Assembly: GCA_030682575.1 (NCBI GenBank)
Contig: JAUXNX010000013.1
Location: forward strand, 1 to 64,000
Direction of reading: 5' to 3'
DNA from: Gammaproteobacteria bacterium
Lineage (GTDB): Bacteria; Pseudomonadota; Gammaproteobacteria; Pseudomonadales; Pseudohongiellaceae
Length of the DNA: 64,000 nucleotides
Shown: positions 8,164 through 18,302 of the stretch, one piece after another
Position numbering within the stretch: the stretch's first letter is position 1
How the letters are laid out: each line of letters begins with the position of its first letter
Notes under the pieces: model-generated
What the model was told of the DNA's origin: nothing
Seen by the model: only the letters and a program-made list of their open reading frames with translations
The model's database searches: none
Made by a program: the position numbers and the translations under genes

Positions 8164-9605
8164 GCAAGGCAACGATACTGGTGGCAGAGGATGATTGGGA
8201 TCTGCGTGAGGCATTGTCCGACACGCTGGAAATGGGTGGTTTTCGTGTTGTATCAGCCAGCTCTGCCGAGGAGGCTCTTGAGGTGTTGGCGACACGGGAT
8301 GTCGACATGCTGGTCTCTGATGTGAACATGGACGGCATGGATGGTCATGAACTGTTGCAGCGCGTGCGTGTGCTGGTCCCGATGCTCCCTGTGTTGCTGA
8401 TTACCGCCTATGGCAGCATCAGCAAGTCAGTGGCAGCCATGCGTAATGGTGCTGTCGATTATCTGGTCAAGCCCTTTGATCCGCAGACGCTGGTGGAAGC
8501 TGTGCGTCAATATGTCGCCACTCCTGTGCGCACGGCGGCGGATGCCGATCCGGTGGCGGAAGAAGCCTCAAGCAGAAACCTGCTCGCCATGGCCAGAAAG
8601 GTGGCAGCTTCCGATGCCACTGTGTTGATCTCAGGCGAAAGCGGCACGGGCAAGGAAGTGCTGGCGCGTTACATTCATCTGCAATCGCCCCGTGCCGACA
8701 AGACCTTTGTTGCCATCAACTGTGCAGCGATTCCCGAGAACATGCTGGAAGCGACTCTGTTCGGTCACGAAAAAGGGGCGTTCACAGGTGCATACAATAG
8801 CAGTGAGGGAAAGTTTGAGCAGGCTGATGGCGGCACTATTCTGCTTGACGAAATTTCCGAGATGGATATCGGCTTGCAGGCCAAGATTCTGCGTGTACTG
8901 CAGGAGCGCGAAGTAGAGCGCGTCGGTGGCCGCAAGACCATCTCTCTGGATGTGCGCGTGATCGCGACCACCAATCGCGACCTGCGTCAGTGTGTGGCAC
9001 AGGGAACGTTCCGTGAAGACCTCTACTATCGTCTCAGCGTTTTCCCATTACAGTGGCTGCCACTGCGTGAGCGCAGGAAAGACATCGTGCCACTGGCCCA
9101 GCGTTTGCTGCAGCGACATGCCAGAAAAATGACACGGGGTTCTCTCAGTTTTGACGTGAGTGCTCAGCATCTGCTTGAAAATTATCCGTGGCCCGGCAAT
9201 GTCCGCGAGCTGGACAATGTCATTCAACGCGCCCTCATCATGCAGGACGGCAATGTGATCTCCGCGCAGAATCTGGCGGTGGACGCCACTGGCAACAATG
9301 GCAACCGCATGATCTGCGGCACAGCCACCAACACATCCAGCAGCCTGCACAATGTGGCATCGATGATGATCAACGCTGGCACGGATTCTGCTCCGCAATT
9401 GCTGGACGAGGACGATCATGGCGTTCTTGGCAGTGACCTCAAGCAGCGCGAGTTCGAAATCATTCTGCAGACGCTGCGACAACAGGGTGGTCGCCGCAAG
9501 GAGACAGCGGAAGTGCTGGGAGTCAGCGCCAGGACGTTGCGCTACAAGATGGCCCGGATGCGCGACTCCGGTATCAACATAGAATCGATGCTCAACGTTT
9601 ACTGA
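8160..9605 (+). CDS. fleR: Sigma-54-dependent response regulator FleR/FlrC
   Basis: A 481-residue NtrC-family activator. The receiver domain has phospho-acceptor Asp54 (SDVNMDG) and a KPF lysine. The AAA+ domain has Walker A GESGTGKE near 159-166 and the sigma-54 contact loop GAFTGA at 206-211. A C-terminal Fis-type helix-turn-helix ([17 protein letters not shown]) completes it. It should switch on the RpoN-dependent basal-body and hook genes when phosphorylated by FleS. ATGA overlap with fleS indicates coupled translation. Confidence 0.95.
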   Translation: MSKATILVAEDDWDLREALSDTLEMGGFRVVSASSAEEALEVLATRDVDMLVSDVNMDGMDGHELLQRVRVLVPMLPVLLITAYGSISKSVAAMRNGAVDYLVKPFDPQTLVEAVRQYVATPVRTAADADPVAEEASSRNLLAMARKVAASDATVLISGESGTGKEVLARYIHLQSPRADKTFVAINCAAIPENMLEATLFGHEKGAFTGAYNSSEGKFEQADGGTILLDEISEMDIGLQAKILRVLQEREVERVGGRKTISLDVRVIATTNRDLRQCVAQGTFREDLYYRLSVFPLQWLPLRERRKDIVPLAQRLLQRHARKMTRGSLSFDVSAQHLLENYPWPGNVRELDNVIQRALIMQDGNVISAQNLAVDATGNNGNRMICGTATNTSSSLHNVASMMINAGTDSAPQLLDEDDHGVLGSDLKQREFEIILQTLRQQGGRRKETAEVLGVSARTLRYKMARMRDSGINIESMLNVY

Positions 9606-9675
9606 AAGCACTGCAAACGTTGCTGACCGAAATTGCCGAACCAGATTACCAAACAGGAAGTGGAGTGGAACAACC

Positions 9676-10077
9676 ATGAGTGACATCACCAGTCGTGTGG
9701 ACATCAATCGTGTGCTGATGCAGATGCGTGAGATGCGTACCCAGATTCAACCGCAGCAGGGACATGACCTCATGGCATCCCAGGTGGGAAGCATCGATTC
9801 TCTCAATGGTGCGGCACGCTCTGATCTGGTCAATGCCAGCTCGGCAGGGGAGCGCAGCAGTTTTTCGGATTTGTTGAAACAGGCCGTGGATTCGGTGAAC
9901 GAAACCCAGGTGCGATCCAGTGAAATGCAAACCGCCTACGAGATGGGCGATGGCAGCGTTGACATCACGCAGGTCATGATCCAGATGCAGAAAGCCTCGG
10001 TGTCCTTCGAGGCGATGACTCAGGTGCGTAACCGCCTGGTCAGTGCCTACCAGGACATCATGAACATGCCGTTATAG
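9676..10077 (+). CDS. fliE: Flagellar MS-ring/rod adaptor FliE
   Basis: A 133-residue FliE, the proximal rod component joining the MS ring to the rod. The C-terminal half carries the conserved block [16 protein letters not shown], then [25 protein letters not shown] cut by the usual turn, ending in YQDIMNMPL. The N-terminal third is variable and somewhat long. No good sigma-54 site was found in the 70 bases before it, so it may be read from the fleSR promoter or a weak one. Confidence 0.93.
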   Translation: MSDITSRVDINRVLMQMREMRTQIQPQQGHDLMASQVGSIDSLNGAARSDLVNASSAGERSSFSDLLKQAVDSVNETQVRSSEMQTAYEMGDGSVDITQVMIQMQKASVSFEAMTQVRNRLVSAYQDIMNMPL

Positions 10078-10122
10078 TACGAAATCCGGAACGGAACAGA
10101 ATAGCGAACAGGGCGATAAACC

Positions 10123-11850
10123 ATGGCTACAACAACTGATGCATCAGCAAGACCCGCAAGTGGTGGCGATGCCGCGAGATCCTCGATGAATGGCAGGCGC
10201 ATCACCGACAGTGTGAGCAGCGAATTTCTCGTTGGGTTCATGCGTCTGGACATCGTGCGCCAGCTCGGCCTGATGGTGGGACTGGCAGCCAGTGTGGCTA
10301 TCGGCTTTGCGGTTGTTCTATGGTCGCGTGGAGAGGACTACCAGCCCTTGTATCCGGACATGAATGGATACAACATGACCCAGTTGGTTGACGTGCTGGA
10401 AACCCGCAATCTGAATTACCGCATCGAGCCTTCCAGTGGTGTGATCCTGGTGCCGACCGACCAGGTGTTGAGTCTGCGTCTGCAGGTGGCGGCGGCAGGA
10501 ATTACGCGCGAAACCGGCTATGGTTACGAATCATTGGATGCCGAGCAGGGGCTGGGTACCAGCCAGTTCATGGAGGCCAATCGTTACAAGCGCAGTCAGG
10601 AAGGTGAGTTGCAGCGCACGATCATGGGCTTTCGCAATGTGCAATCAGCGCGCGTGCATCTGGCCACACCAGAGCGTTCGGTCTTCGTACGCAGCAGCCG
10701 CAAGCCCACGGCCTCGGTGTTCCTGACGCTGCAGGGCGGCAGTAATCTCAGTGACACGCAGGTGGATGCGATAGCCAATCTGGTGGCGTCAAGCGTCCCG
10801 GAGCTGACACCGGACAACGTTACGATTGTCGATCAAACCGGCAATCTGCTGTCGCGCAAGGATGACACGAGCGGTCTGGTCATCGCAGGACAGCAGTTCG
10901 ATTATGCGCGTCGCTATGAAGACACGCTGGTAGAGCGTGTCAATCGCATGCTGCAACCTTTGGTTGGGGCAGGGCGCTTCAGTGCCGAGATCAGTGCCGA
11001 CATTGACTTTACCCGCACCGAACAGGCCGCAGAGACATTCAATCCGGAAGGCATCCTGCGCAGCGAACAGTCGCTGGAGGAACGTCGCGCCGCTGGCGAA
11101 ATCAATGGCGGTGTTCCTGGCGCCCTGAGTAACCAGCCGCCCATCGATGGTCAGTTCCAAGCAACGGCATTGACTGAAGCAGAGACTATAACGTCTGCCA
11201 ATACCCGTCAGCAGGCGACACGCAATTACGAGCTGGATCGCACCATCAGTTATACCAATCATGATCCGGTTTCTGTGCGTCGCCTCAGCGTAGCTGTGGT
11301 GCTGGATGATCGTCCGGCACTGGCGCCGGCTGTAGACGGCAGTGTCAACACGGAGTCATGGACGCAAGAAGAACTGGATCGCATTACGGCATTGGTGCGC
11401 GATGTGGTGGGCTACAGCGCAGAGCGCGGCGACAGTGTGACGGTAGTCAACAACCGCTTTGCTCCCCTGAGCATTGATGAAGACTTTGGTGCTCTGCCGT
11501 TCTGGCAGCAGGATTGGTTGTTCAGTGGTATCAAGCAGTTCCTTGGGTTGGCATTGGTGCTGGTGCTGGTGTTCGGTGTGCTGCGTCCGGTGCTGCGAAA
11601 TCTCGCAACAGCGAGTGGTCCCGGCAAGGATCTGGCGCGTGCCGCTGCGTCCGGCGAATACGCTGATCTGGACATGGATGGCAAGCCCATGGGAGATGAC
11701 AGGGTGACGCTTTCAGGTGGTGACGACATTTTGCTGCCAGGCCCCACGGATGGTTACGAGCGCCAACTCAACGCCATCAAGGGACTGATAGCCCAGGACC
11801 CGGGCCGGGTCGCACAAGTAGTGAAACAGTGGATCAATGACGATGTCTGA
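10123..11850 (+). CDS. fliF: Flagellar MS-ring protein FliF
   Basis: A 575-residue inner-membrane ring protein on which the basal body is built. Two membrane segments are visible: about residues 46-67 (LMVGLAASVAIGFAVVLW) and about 467-487 (FLGLALVLVLVFGVL). Between them lies the periplasmic YscJ/FliF region with RVHLATPERSVF. The C-terminal cytoplasmic tail, which binds FliG, ends in a conserved acidic helix. The last codons overlap the start of fliG. Confidence 0.96.
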   Translation: MATTTDASARPASGGDAARSSMNGRRITDSVSSEFLVGFMRLDIVRQLGLMVGLAASVAIGFAVVLWSRGEDYQPLYPDMNGYNMTQLVDVLETRNLNYRIEPSSGVILVPTDQVLSLRLQVAAAGITRETGYGYESLDAEQGLGTSQFMEANRYKRSQEGELQRTIMGFRNVQSARVHLATPERSVFVRSSRKPTASVFLTLQGGSNLSDTQVDAIANLVASSVPELTPDNVTIVDQTGNLLSRKDDTSGLVIAGQQFDYARRYEDTLVERVNRMLQPLVGAGRFSAEISADIDFTRTEQAAETFNPEGILRSEQSLEERRAAGEINGGVPGALSNQPPIDGQFQATALTEAETITSANTRQQATRNYELDRTISYTNHDPVSVRRLSVAVVLDDRPALAPAVDGSVNTESWTQEELDRITALVRDVVGYSAERGDSVTVVNNRFAPLSIDEDFGALPFWQQDWLFSGIKQFLGLALVLVLVFGVLRPVLRNLATASGPGKDLARAAASGEYADLDMDGKPMGDDRVTLSGGDDILLPGPTDGYERQLNAIKGLIAQDPGRVAQVVKQWINDDV

Positions 11851-12874
11851 CGAAAATTTACAGGGCCGCCAGGGCCTGCAAAGAAACCTTCCCTCCATAG
11901 ATCGCGCCGCCATCCTGTTGATGAGCATGGGTGAGAAGGATGCTGCTGAAGTGCTCAAGCAGATGGGGCCGAAGGAAGTGCAAAAGGTTGGCTCTGCGAT
12001 GTCGGGACTGCGTTCCGTGAGTCAGGAAAGTGTTGAGACAGTGCTGTCGCAGTTTCTCAATGAATGCGGTACACAGTCGGGGCTTGGTGTTGGTGCTGAA
12101 AGCTATATCAAGAACATGCTGGTCGAGGCGCTGGGCGAAGATCGCGCACGAGGTTTGCTTGATCGTATTTTGCTGGGTGGTTCTTCCAGCGGCATCAACA
12201 GCCTGAAGTGGATGGACCCGCGCTCGGTTGCAGATGTGATCCGCAACGAGCATCCACAAATACAGGCGGTGGTGTTGAGCTACCTTGATGCCGATCAGTC
12301 CGCCAGCATTCTGGCGCAGTTTCCCGACAAGGTGCGCCTGGAAATTCTGATCCGCGTGGCGACTCTGGAAAGTGTGCAACCGGATGCCCTGAAGGAACTG
12401 AACACCGTTCTTGAGAAACAGTTCTCCGGTAAGGGTTCCAATCCATCAACCACTCTCGGCGGCACCAGAACTGCAGCCGAGATCATGAACAATCTGGAAG
12501 GCAGCATTGAAGCTGAGTTGATGGAAGCGATCAAGAGTGTCGATGAAGACCTCGGTTCGCAGATTCAGGATCTCATGTTTGTGTTCGACAATCTGCGTGA
12601 GGTTGATGATCGAGGCATTCAGGCACTTCTGCGCGAAGTGTCATCGGAAGTGCTGATCCTGGCACTCAAGGGTGCAGACGATTACCTGAAGGAAAAGATT
12701 TTCTCGAACATGTCCAAGCGTGCTGCCGAATTGCTGCGTGATGATCTCGAAGCCAAGGGCCCTGTGCGCCTGAGTGAAGTGGAAGTGGCGCAGAAGGAAG
12801 TGCTGGGCATTGCCCGTCGCATGGCGGATGCCGGTGAGATTCAGCTCGGCGGTGGCGGTGAGGAGATGATCTGA
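11843..12874 (+). CDS. fliG: Flagellar motor switch protein FliG
   Basis: A 343-residue C-ring protein that couples the MS ring to FliM and provides the torque helix. The N-terminal FliF-binding domain, the middle EHPQIQAVVLSYLD motif and the C-terminal charged torque helix (FDNLREVDDRGIQALLREV) are all present. An ATG also exists six bases earlier at 11837. I chose MSDENLQ because it matches the usual N-terminus. The gene overlaps the end of fliF, and its TGA overlaps the fliH ATG. Confidence 0.95.
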   Translation: MSDENLQGRQGLQRNLPSIDRAAILLMSMGEKDAAEVLKQMGPKEVQKVGSAMSGLRSVSQESVETVLSQFLNECGTQSGLGVGAESYIKNMLVEALGEDRARGLLDRILLGGSSSGINSLKWMDPRSVADVIRNEHPQIQAVVLSYLDADQSASILAQFPDKVRLEILIRVATLESVQPDALKELNTVLEKQFSGKGSNPSTTLGGTRTAAEIMNNLEGSIEAELMEAIKSVDEDLGSQIQDLMFVFDNLREVDDRGIQALLREVSSEVLILALKGADDYLKEKIFSNMSKRAAELLRDDLEAKGPVRLSEVEVAQKEVLGIARRMADAGEIQLGGGGEEMI

Positions 12875-13821
12875 TGGAGCGACACTTGTTTGATGGTGTA
12901 TCGAGAGTCGCCACTAAAGATCTGTCTGAAGTGCGTGTGCGTCGCTGGCAGCCACCTCTGATCGATAAGGGAGGACACCTGGTACAGGCACAACCACGGG
13001 AGGATGGCACCCGCCGCGACGGACTCGACAGTGCGCGCTCGTCAGGTGCAGCGACAGATAGGACTGCGGAGGAATTGCTGGACGCCGGTTATCAGGAAGG
13101 TCTGAAGAAGGGGCACGCCGAAGGGGTTGCTGAAGGTCGCAAGAGTGGTTTCGAGCTGGGGCATACGGAAGGACTCGCTCAGGGTACGCAGCAGGGGCTG
13201 CAGCGCGGTCAGCAGCAGATCAACGCGAAACTCGCGCAGCTCGACCAGGTGCTGACGAGCCTTACCCATGCCATGAATGAACAGGACTACAAACTGGAGC
13301 AGGCGTTGCTCAATCTGGTCAAGAGCATCAGCGTTGCCGTCATTCGCCGTGAAATGCAGATCGATTCACGCCACATTCTGCAAGTTGTCAGAGAGGCGCT
13401 CGCCGCATTGCCGCCCAGCAAGGACAACGTACGCATCCATTGCAACCCTGCCGATCAGGCTGTACTTGATGAGGCTCAGCAGCGCGCAGGTGACCGCTGG
13501 CGTGTCATTGCAGACGAGGATGTCGCGCGTGGTGGTTGCCGCATCGAGACGGACCAGAGCCTGGCAGACTTCACGATCGACACCCGTTTTGCCAGCATGA
13601 TCGAACAGGTACTGACCCGCCAGCTCGATGGTGGCGATGACGCACTGGTCGAAGAATTCGAACCGGCACCTGAACCTCTGGTGCCTCGCCTCAATATTGC
13701 TGAAGAGGTAGAGGAAGCGATTGAGGTAGTGGCAGCGGAGCCCACTTTATTGGAAGAAGCGGAGGCCCTGCGCTCTGGCATTCTGTCTGTTGCAGAAGAT
13801 CAGTTGGAGCAGGAGACGTAA
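12874..13821 (+). CDS. fliH: Flagellar export apparatus stator-like protein FliH
   Basis: A 315-residue regulator of the FliI export ATPase. A glycine-spaced GxxxG helix typical of FliH runs at about residues 70-112 ([14 protein letters not shown], then [13 protein letters not shown]). A conserved C-terminal FliH/HrpE domain follows with [17 protein letters not shown]. The acidic C-terminal extension beyond about residue 250 is longer than usual. Its start overlaps the fliG stop (TGATG). Confidence 0.9.
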   Translation: MERHLFDGVSRVATKDLSEVRVRRWQPPLIDKGGHLVQAQPREDGTRRDGLDSARSSGAATDRTAEELLDAGYQEGLKKGHAEGVAEGRKSGFELGHTEGLAQGTQQGLQRGQQQINAKLAQLDQVLTSLTHAMNEQDYKLEQALLNLVKSISVAVIRREMQIDSRHILQVVREALAALPPSKDNVRIHCNPADQAVLDEAQQRAGDRWRVIADEDVARGGCRIETDQSLADFTIDTRFASMIEQVLTRQLDGGDDALVEEFEPAPEPLVPRLNIAEEVEEAIEVVAAEPTLLEEAEALRSGILSVAEDQLEQET

Positions 13822-13822
13822 G

Positions 13823-15271
13823 ATGTTGAGACAGAGCCTCGCGCAGCGCCTGCGCCAGTATCAGCCGCAGTTCGAGCCGAAGTTGATACCGATTGTGGAG
13901 GGCCGATTGACGCGGGTGGTGGGTCTTACTCTTGAGGCCGTCGGGTGCAACGTCTCACTGGGCGGACGTTGCAGCGTGACGGATGGCCATGGCCGCGAGA
14001 TCGAGGCAGAGGTAGTTGGCTTTGACGGTCCACGCATTTATCTGATGCCATTGACCGGCGTCGAAGGGTTGCAACCGGGTGCGAAAGTGGTGCCGCTTGA
14101 TGGCGGAGAGCAACTGGCAGTGGGAACAGATTTACTCGGGCGCGTATTGAACGGTCTGGGCCAGCCCATCGACGGGCGTGGCGAAGTGCCAATGGAAATC
14201 ATCAGAACGTCCACAGCACCAAAGACCATCAACCCATTGCAACGCCAACCCATTCGCAAGTCGCTCGATGTGGGCATTACCACCATCAACTCATTGCTGA
14301 CAGTCGGGCGCGGTCAACGACTCGGTCTGTTTGCGGGCAGCGGTGTCGGCAAGAGCGTGCTGCTCGGCATGATGACCCAGTTCACAACGGCCGATGTCAT
14401 CGTTGTGGGTCTGATCGGTGAGCGGGGTCGTGAGGTGAAGGAATTCATCGATGAGATTCTGGGTGAGCAGGGCCTGTCCCGAGCTGTTGTCGTTGCATCT
14501 CCGGCGGATGATGCGCCCCTGCTGCGCCTGCGTGCAGCGATATTGACGACACGCATCGCCGAAGGCTTTCGTGATCAGGGCAAGGATGTGCTGCTGCTGA
14601 TGGATTCACTGACCCGTTATGCGATGGCGCAGCGCGAGATCGCACTTGCCATTGGTGAGCCACCTGCCACCAAGGGTTATCCGCCATCGGTGTTTGCCAA
14701 GATTCCGCAACTGGTGGAGCGTGCAGGTAATGCAGCCAAGGGCCAGGGTTCGATCACTGCGTTCTACACAGTGTTGACTGAAGGCGACGATCAGCAGGAC
14801 CCGATTGCTGATTCAGCTCGTGCGATTCTCGATGGCCACATCGTCTTGTCCCGTACACTGGCAGAGTCCGGCCACTATCCGGCCATCGACATCGAGGCAT
14901 CGATCAGTCGGGTGATGCCGGCGATTGTGACACCCGACCACTTTGCGAAGATGCAGTTGTTCCGGCGCATCTATTCCCGCTACCAGCAGAACCGTGACCT
15001 GATCAGTGTGGGCGCCTATGTGGCCGGCTCTGACAAGGACACGGACTTTGCGATAGAGCGCATGCCGCATCTGCGGCAGTTCATGCAACAGGGGTTGAAG
15101 GAGAGAGTTGGCTACGAAGAAGCGGTGCAGAAACTCAATGGTGTCGTCATTCCTCCAGCCAGAACAGGTGAGGCAGTGCCGAACAATGTCACTCCGCTGC
15201 AGTCGCGTACCCTCAGTCATCAGTCCGGTGCTCAGTCCGGCAAGGCGGCTGCTGCATGCGCTGAATCATGA
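13823..15271 (+). CDS. fliI: Flagellum-specific ATPase FliI
   Basis: A 482-residue ATPase of the type III export apparatus, related to the F1 beta subunit. Walker A is [15 protein letters not shown], Walker B is [17 protein letters not shown], and the family's GYPPSVF follows. The open frame extends back into fliH, but AGGAG at 13811-13815 places the start at 13823 ([10 protein letters not shown]). Its last codons overlap fliJ (ATGA). Confidence 0.96.
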   Translation: MLRQSLAQRLRQYQPQFEPKLIPIVEGRLTRVVGLTLEAVGCNVSLGGRCSVTDGHGREIEAEVVGFDGPRIYLMPLTGVEGLQPGAKVVPLDGGEQLAVGTDLLGRVLNGLGQPIDGRGEVPMEIIRTSTAPKTINPLQRQPIRKSLDVGITTINSLLTVGRGQRLGLFAGSGVGKSVLLGMMTQFTTADVIVVGLIGERGREVKEFIDEILGEQGLSRAVVVASPADDAPLLRLRAAILTTRIAEGFRDQGKDVLLLMDSLTRYAMAQREIALAIGEPPATKGYPPSVFAKIPQLVERAGNAAKGQGSITAFYTVLTEGDDQQDPIADSARAILDGHIVLSRTLAESGHYPAIDIEASISRVMPAIVTPDHFAKMQLFRRIYSRYQQNRDLISVGAYVAGSDKDTDFAIERMPHLRQFMQQGLKERVGYEEAVQKLNGVVIPPARTGEAVPNNVTPLQSRTLSHQSGAQSGKAAAACAES

Positions 15272-15714
15272 AACGATCCCGGCGTCTGAATGTTGTCGTT
15301 GGCCTGGCGCTGCGCAAAGCGCAGGAAAGTGCCAGGGCACTCGCTTATGTGCAGGAGAAGCTGCGCAGCGAAGAACAGAAACTCAAGCAACTTGAACACT
15401 ACCTGCTGGAATACCGCAGCACGCAGCATCAGCAGGGAACCCAGGGGATCAGCGCGCAACAGTTCATGAACTACAATCGCTTCAGCGCCAACATCGAGCA
15501 TGCGATCGAGCAGCAGAAGCAACAGATCGATATCGTCACCCGTCAGGTCGAGCAGGTCCGTCAACACTGGCAGGCATTGGATGCTCGCTACAAAGGGCTG
15601 GAGAAACTGCGCGACAGATTGGTTCAGGAAGAAAACGCGGCACAGGAACGCGTTCTGCAGAAGGAGCAGGACGAGTTCGCCAGCCGTCGTCATGGCAAGT
15701 CCCTCTGGCCATGA
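15268..15714 (+). CDS. fliJ: Flagellar export chaperone FliJ
   Basis: A 148-residue, highly charged, almost entirely coiled-coil protein that bridges FliI and FlhA in the export apparatus. Recognition rests on length, helical heptad pattern, the [10 protein letters not shown] segment and its place after fliI, with an ATGA overlap. It closes the fliE-J group. Confidence 0.9.
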   Translation: MKRSRRLNVVVGLALRKAQESARALAYVQEKLRSEEQKLKQLEHYLLEYRSTQHQQGTQGISAQQFMNYNRFSANIEHAIEQQKQQIDIVTRQVEQVRQHWQALDARYKGLEKLRDRLVQEENAAQERVLQKEQDEFASRRHGKSLWP

Positions 15715-15734
15715 TTGGAAACTGAGTTTTCGGT

Positions 15735-15750
15735 TGGCAGGCTTATTGCT
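15735..15750 (+). promoter_or_regulatory. Sigma-54 promoter upstream of fliK
   Basis: TGGCAG-GCTTA-TTGCT has the GG-N10-GC spacing and one mismatch in the -24 box. It lies 73-88 bases before the fliK ATG, just after the fliJ stop. It implies that fliK is transcribed separately under RpoN, as a hook-length gene in class III would be. Confidence 0.75.
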
Positions 15751-15822
15751 ATCTCTCTGATAACTGCCTGTCATGACACATGCCTGCACCCGCTTCCGAG
15801 GTCAGGCAACCGAGGATTCAAC

Positions 15823-17604
15823 ATGTCTGCACTGACCAACCTGCTGCCCGTTACCACGGCCCCAGTCACGCTTTCCTCTGCGCCGAGAACGGTCACGCAT
15901 AATGCCGAAGCCGCTGCAGGAATCGACAAGCCTGCGCGTGAGAGAGCAGCCAGGGATGCCGTGCAGAATGGGGCTGACGAGCAGGAAGAGGCTTCCGCAT
16001 TTGCAGAAGTCTACGAGGGTGAATTACAGGAACAGCGTCAGACCGCTCCCGTTGTCAGAGTCTCGCTTTCCAGCACGACCAGTACCTTCGAGATCGCCAT
16101 GATTGTTCCTGAACACCTCGAGGTACCCGCACAAACTCCGCATGCCGACGGCGGAAATCCCCTGCCGCTCACGGGCGAGACCTTGCCGCCATTATCTGGT
16201 GACGCTGGGCCGGGAAAGGTAAACGTGCCCGCATCCTCTTCAATCTCTGACGCCATCATCTTGCAAGGCACACCGGTCTCCGGCGCTGCTGAAGCTCCGG
16301 TCGTGGCGACTCAGACACAGGCGCCAGAACAGCACACTGTGCAGACGCAGACTCTCCAGGCGCAGGCACAGACCACAACTGCAGCAATCGATGTCGGCAT
16401 GTCTGCGCCAGTGGAAGCCTTGGCTTTTGCTGCGGGACTCGCGGACGCAGATATACCTCCGGTCCCAATGCTGTCCCAATCCGGACAGGCAATCGGCATA
16501 GAGGCAAACCCCGCACAGATATTGGTCAGTGCTGTACCGAATTCCGAGATGACGAATGATGTGCATTCGTTACCCGGGCGCTCCGCAGAGACAGCTAATG
16601 CACTTGTCTCTGCGGCTGCTGCAGTGAGCGGCATGGAAATTCCTGTCGATGTGCCGTCTGAACTGTCTGCCAAAGAATCAACACAGTCGGTAACTGCACA
16701 TGCCGTACCGTCGCAGTTACCGACTGAGGAGGTCATCTTCCTGGAACAGATCGCAGCAAGGATTACTGATGCTGACTCGATTCCTGCAGCCAGTCCTGTG
16801 ACGGAACAGGCAAAGGATACTGTGTGGCAATCCCAGGTCGCGGATCGCGTGCGGGCCTGGCGCGGGCTTGCCGGTGGCGAGTCGGCGACGAATCTGGCGA
16901 CCAGTGTGACATCAACCCAGGGTCGTCATGAATTTGCCATGACTGGTTCTCTGGGGGGGCAGTTGCAGCAGTTTGCAGAGTCTCTGCGTATCGCCGTCAA
17001 CAATCCGTCGCCTGCAGCATCGGCGGAAGGCGCCAGCAGTACGACAAACGTCGATGCGACTGGTGCATGGCGTGGCGACAGTGGCGCGTCCGCTGTTCAG
17101 CAGAGCGCGGGTCGGATGGTGACACCTGGCCCGACATTCCAGCAAACGCTCTCGCAAAACATGCAGGCTTCATCATTCGGTCAACCACTCGGGCAATCCT
17201 TTGGTGAGAAAAGCTGGGCTGAGAGTCTTTCGCAACGCATAACGCTGATGGCTGGACAGAAGGTCAGCTCCGCAAGCATAGAACTGGACCCGCCAGAGCT
17301 GGGTGCGATGACAGTGAAGATCACCGTGACCGGTGATCAGGCGAGCGTCAATTTCGCGAGTCCCAATGCGCTGGTGCGTGATGCGCTCGAGCAGACCTTT
17401 TCGCGCCTGCAGGATCTTCTTGGTCAACAGGGGTTGCAACTCGCGGATGCCAATGTGTCGGACAATTCTGCCAGGGGCCGCAATTCCGGGGAGTCCGGTA
17501 GCGGTGGGGGAAATCGCGGGACACAGACTGATTCTGAAATCGATACTGGCGCCACGACCCACACAGTAAAAGCCCCGCTGGGATTGATCGACTTCTACGC
17601 CTGA
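15823..17604 (+). CDS. fliK: Flagellar hook-length control protein FliK
   Basis: A 593-residue secreted ruler protein. A long low-complexity, Ala/Thr/Ser/Gln-rich N-terminal and middle region (about residues 1-440) precedes the conserved C-terminal Flg_hook domain. That domain has the hallmark IELDPPELGAMTVKI (about residues 485-500), followed by a helical FSRLQDLLGQQGLQLADANV segment. The frame is open back to 15715. The start at 15823 is chosen because it has GAGG upstream and lies downstream of the sigma-54 promoter. Confidence 0.92.
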   Translation: MSALTNLLPVTTAPVTLSSAPRTVTHNAEAAAGIDKPARERAARDAVQNGADEQEEASAFAEVYEGELQEQRQTAPVVRVSLSSTTSTFEIAMIVPEHLEVPAQTPHADGGNPLPLTGETLPPLSGDAGPGKVNVPASSSISDAIILQGTPVSGAAEAPVVATQTQAPEQHTVQTQTLQAQAQTTTAAIDVGMSAPVEALAFAAGLADADIPPVPMLSQSGQAIGIEANPAQILVSAVPNSEMTNDVHSLPGRSAETANALVSAAAAVSGMEIPVDVPSELSAKESTQSVTAHAVPSQLPTEEVIFLEQIAARITDADSIPAASPVTEQAKDTVWQSQVADRVRAWRGLAGGESATNLATSVTSTQGRHEFAMTGSLGGQLQQFAESLRIAVNNPSPAASAEGASSTTNVDATGAWRGDSGASAVQQSAGRMVTPGPTFQQTLSQNMQASSFGQPLGQSFGEKSWAESLSQRITLMAGQKVSSASIELDPPELGAMTVKITVTGDQASVNFASPNALVRDALEQTFSRLQDLLGQQGLQLADANVSDNSARGRNSGESGSGGGNRGTQTDSEIDTGATTHTVKAPLGLIDFYA

Positions 17605-17658
17605 TATCTGCGTTGTATGCCTGACTAGTATGCATGAGCTTCATGCTTGTTCGGGCAC

Positions 17659-17674
17659 TGGCACAGCCCTTGCT
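17659..17674 (+). promoter_or_regulatory. Sigma-54 promoter upstream of fliL
   Basis: TGGCAC-AGCCC-TTGCT is a full consensus match with correct spacing. Transcription should begin near 17686, 27 bases before the fliL ATG at 17713. It should drive the fliLMNOPQR-flhB operon. Confidence 0.85.
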
Positions 17675-17712
17675 TTACATCACTGACATTCAGTTTTTTT
17701 GACGGTGGTGAT

Positions 17713-18243
17713 ATGGCTGAGAATGATGTGCTGGAAGAGGCAGGCTCGCAGGGTGCATCCGCGCCCGCCAGAAAAAGCAACAAAATACTGGTGATTGTCG
17801 TGCTGGCACTGGTGCTGGTTGGCGGCGGTGGCGCCGGTGCCTGGTTTTTCCTGTTGGCTCCGGCTGCTCCTGCAGGTGACGGAACGACAACAGCGGCACC
17901 CGCACGTGTTGTGCCAACCGGCCCGGTTCAGTACATGGAACTGCAGCCCTCGTTCATCGTCAATTTTCCCTACCAGGGTCGGCAGCGTTTCCTGCAGGCC
18001 AGTCTCACCGTCATGACGCGCGATCCATCAGCATTGGCCGCAGTCACGGAACACATGCCGGTCATCCGTCACAACCTCAACAATCTGTTCAGTGCCCAGA
18101 TGCTCTCCGTCGCCGAATCGCCTTCATCCGGCATTGAGGCGTTGCGCAATCTGGCAACCTATGAAGTGCAACAGGTGCTGCTGCAGGAGATTGGCCGCGA
18201 GGGCATAGAGGAAGTGCTGTTCACAGCATTCGTGATGCAGTAG
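17713..18243 (+). CDS. fliL: Flagellar basal-body-associated protein FliL
   Basis: A 176-residue single-pass inner-membrane protein that supports the stator around the motor. One transmembrane helix lies at about residues 25-46 (ILVIVVLALVLVGGG), followed by an Ala/Pro/Thr linker. A periplasmic FliL domain ends in EEVLFTAFVMQ. The longer frame from 17647 would begin upstream of the sigma-54 promoter, so 17713 is the start. Confidence 0.93.
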   Translation: MAENDVLEEAGSQGASAPARKSNKILVIVVLALVLVGGGGAGAWFFLLAPAAPAGDGTTTAAPARVVPTGPVQYMELQPSFIVNFPYQGRQRFLQASLTVMTRDPSALAAVTEHMPVIRHNLNNLFSAQMLSVAESPSSGIEALRNLATYEVQQVLLQEIGREGIEEVLFTAFVMQ

Positions 18244-18302
18244 GGCCAGCTTCGATACACAAACTTTCATTCGCAATCATTTGACAGACACTGGTGAAGA
18301 CC

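Noticed and set aside
9606-9675. Sigma-54 promoter before fliE (ACGTTGCT)
   Set aside because: No GG lies ten bases before the GC; the -24 box is absent.
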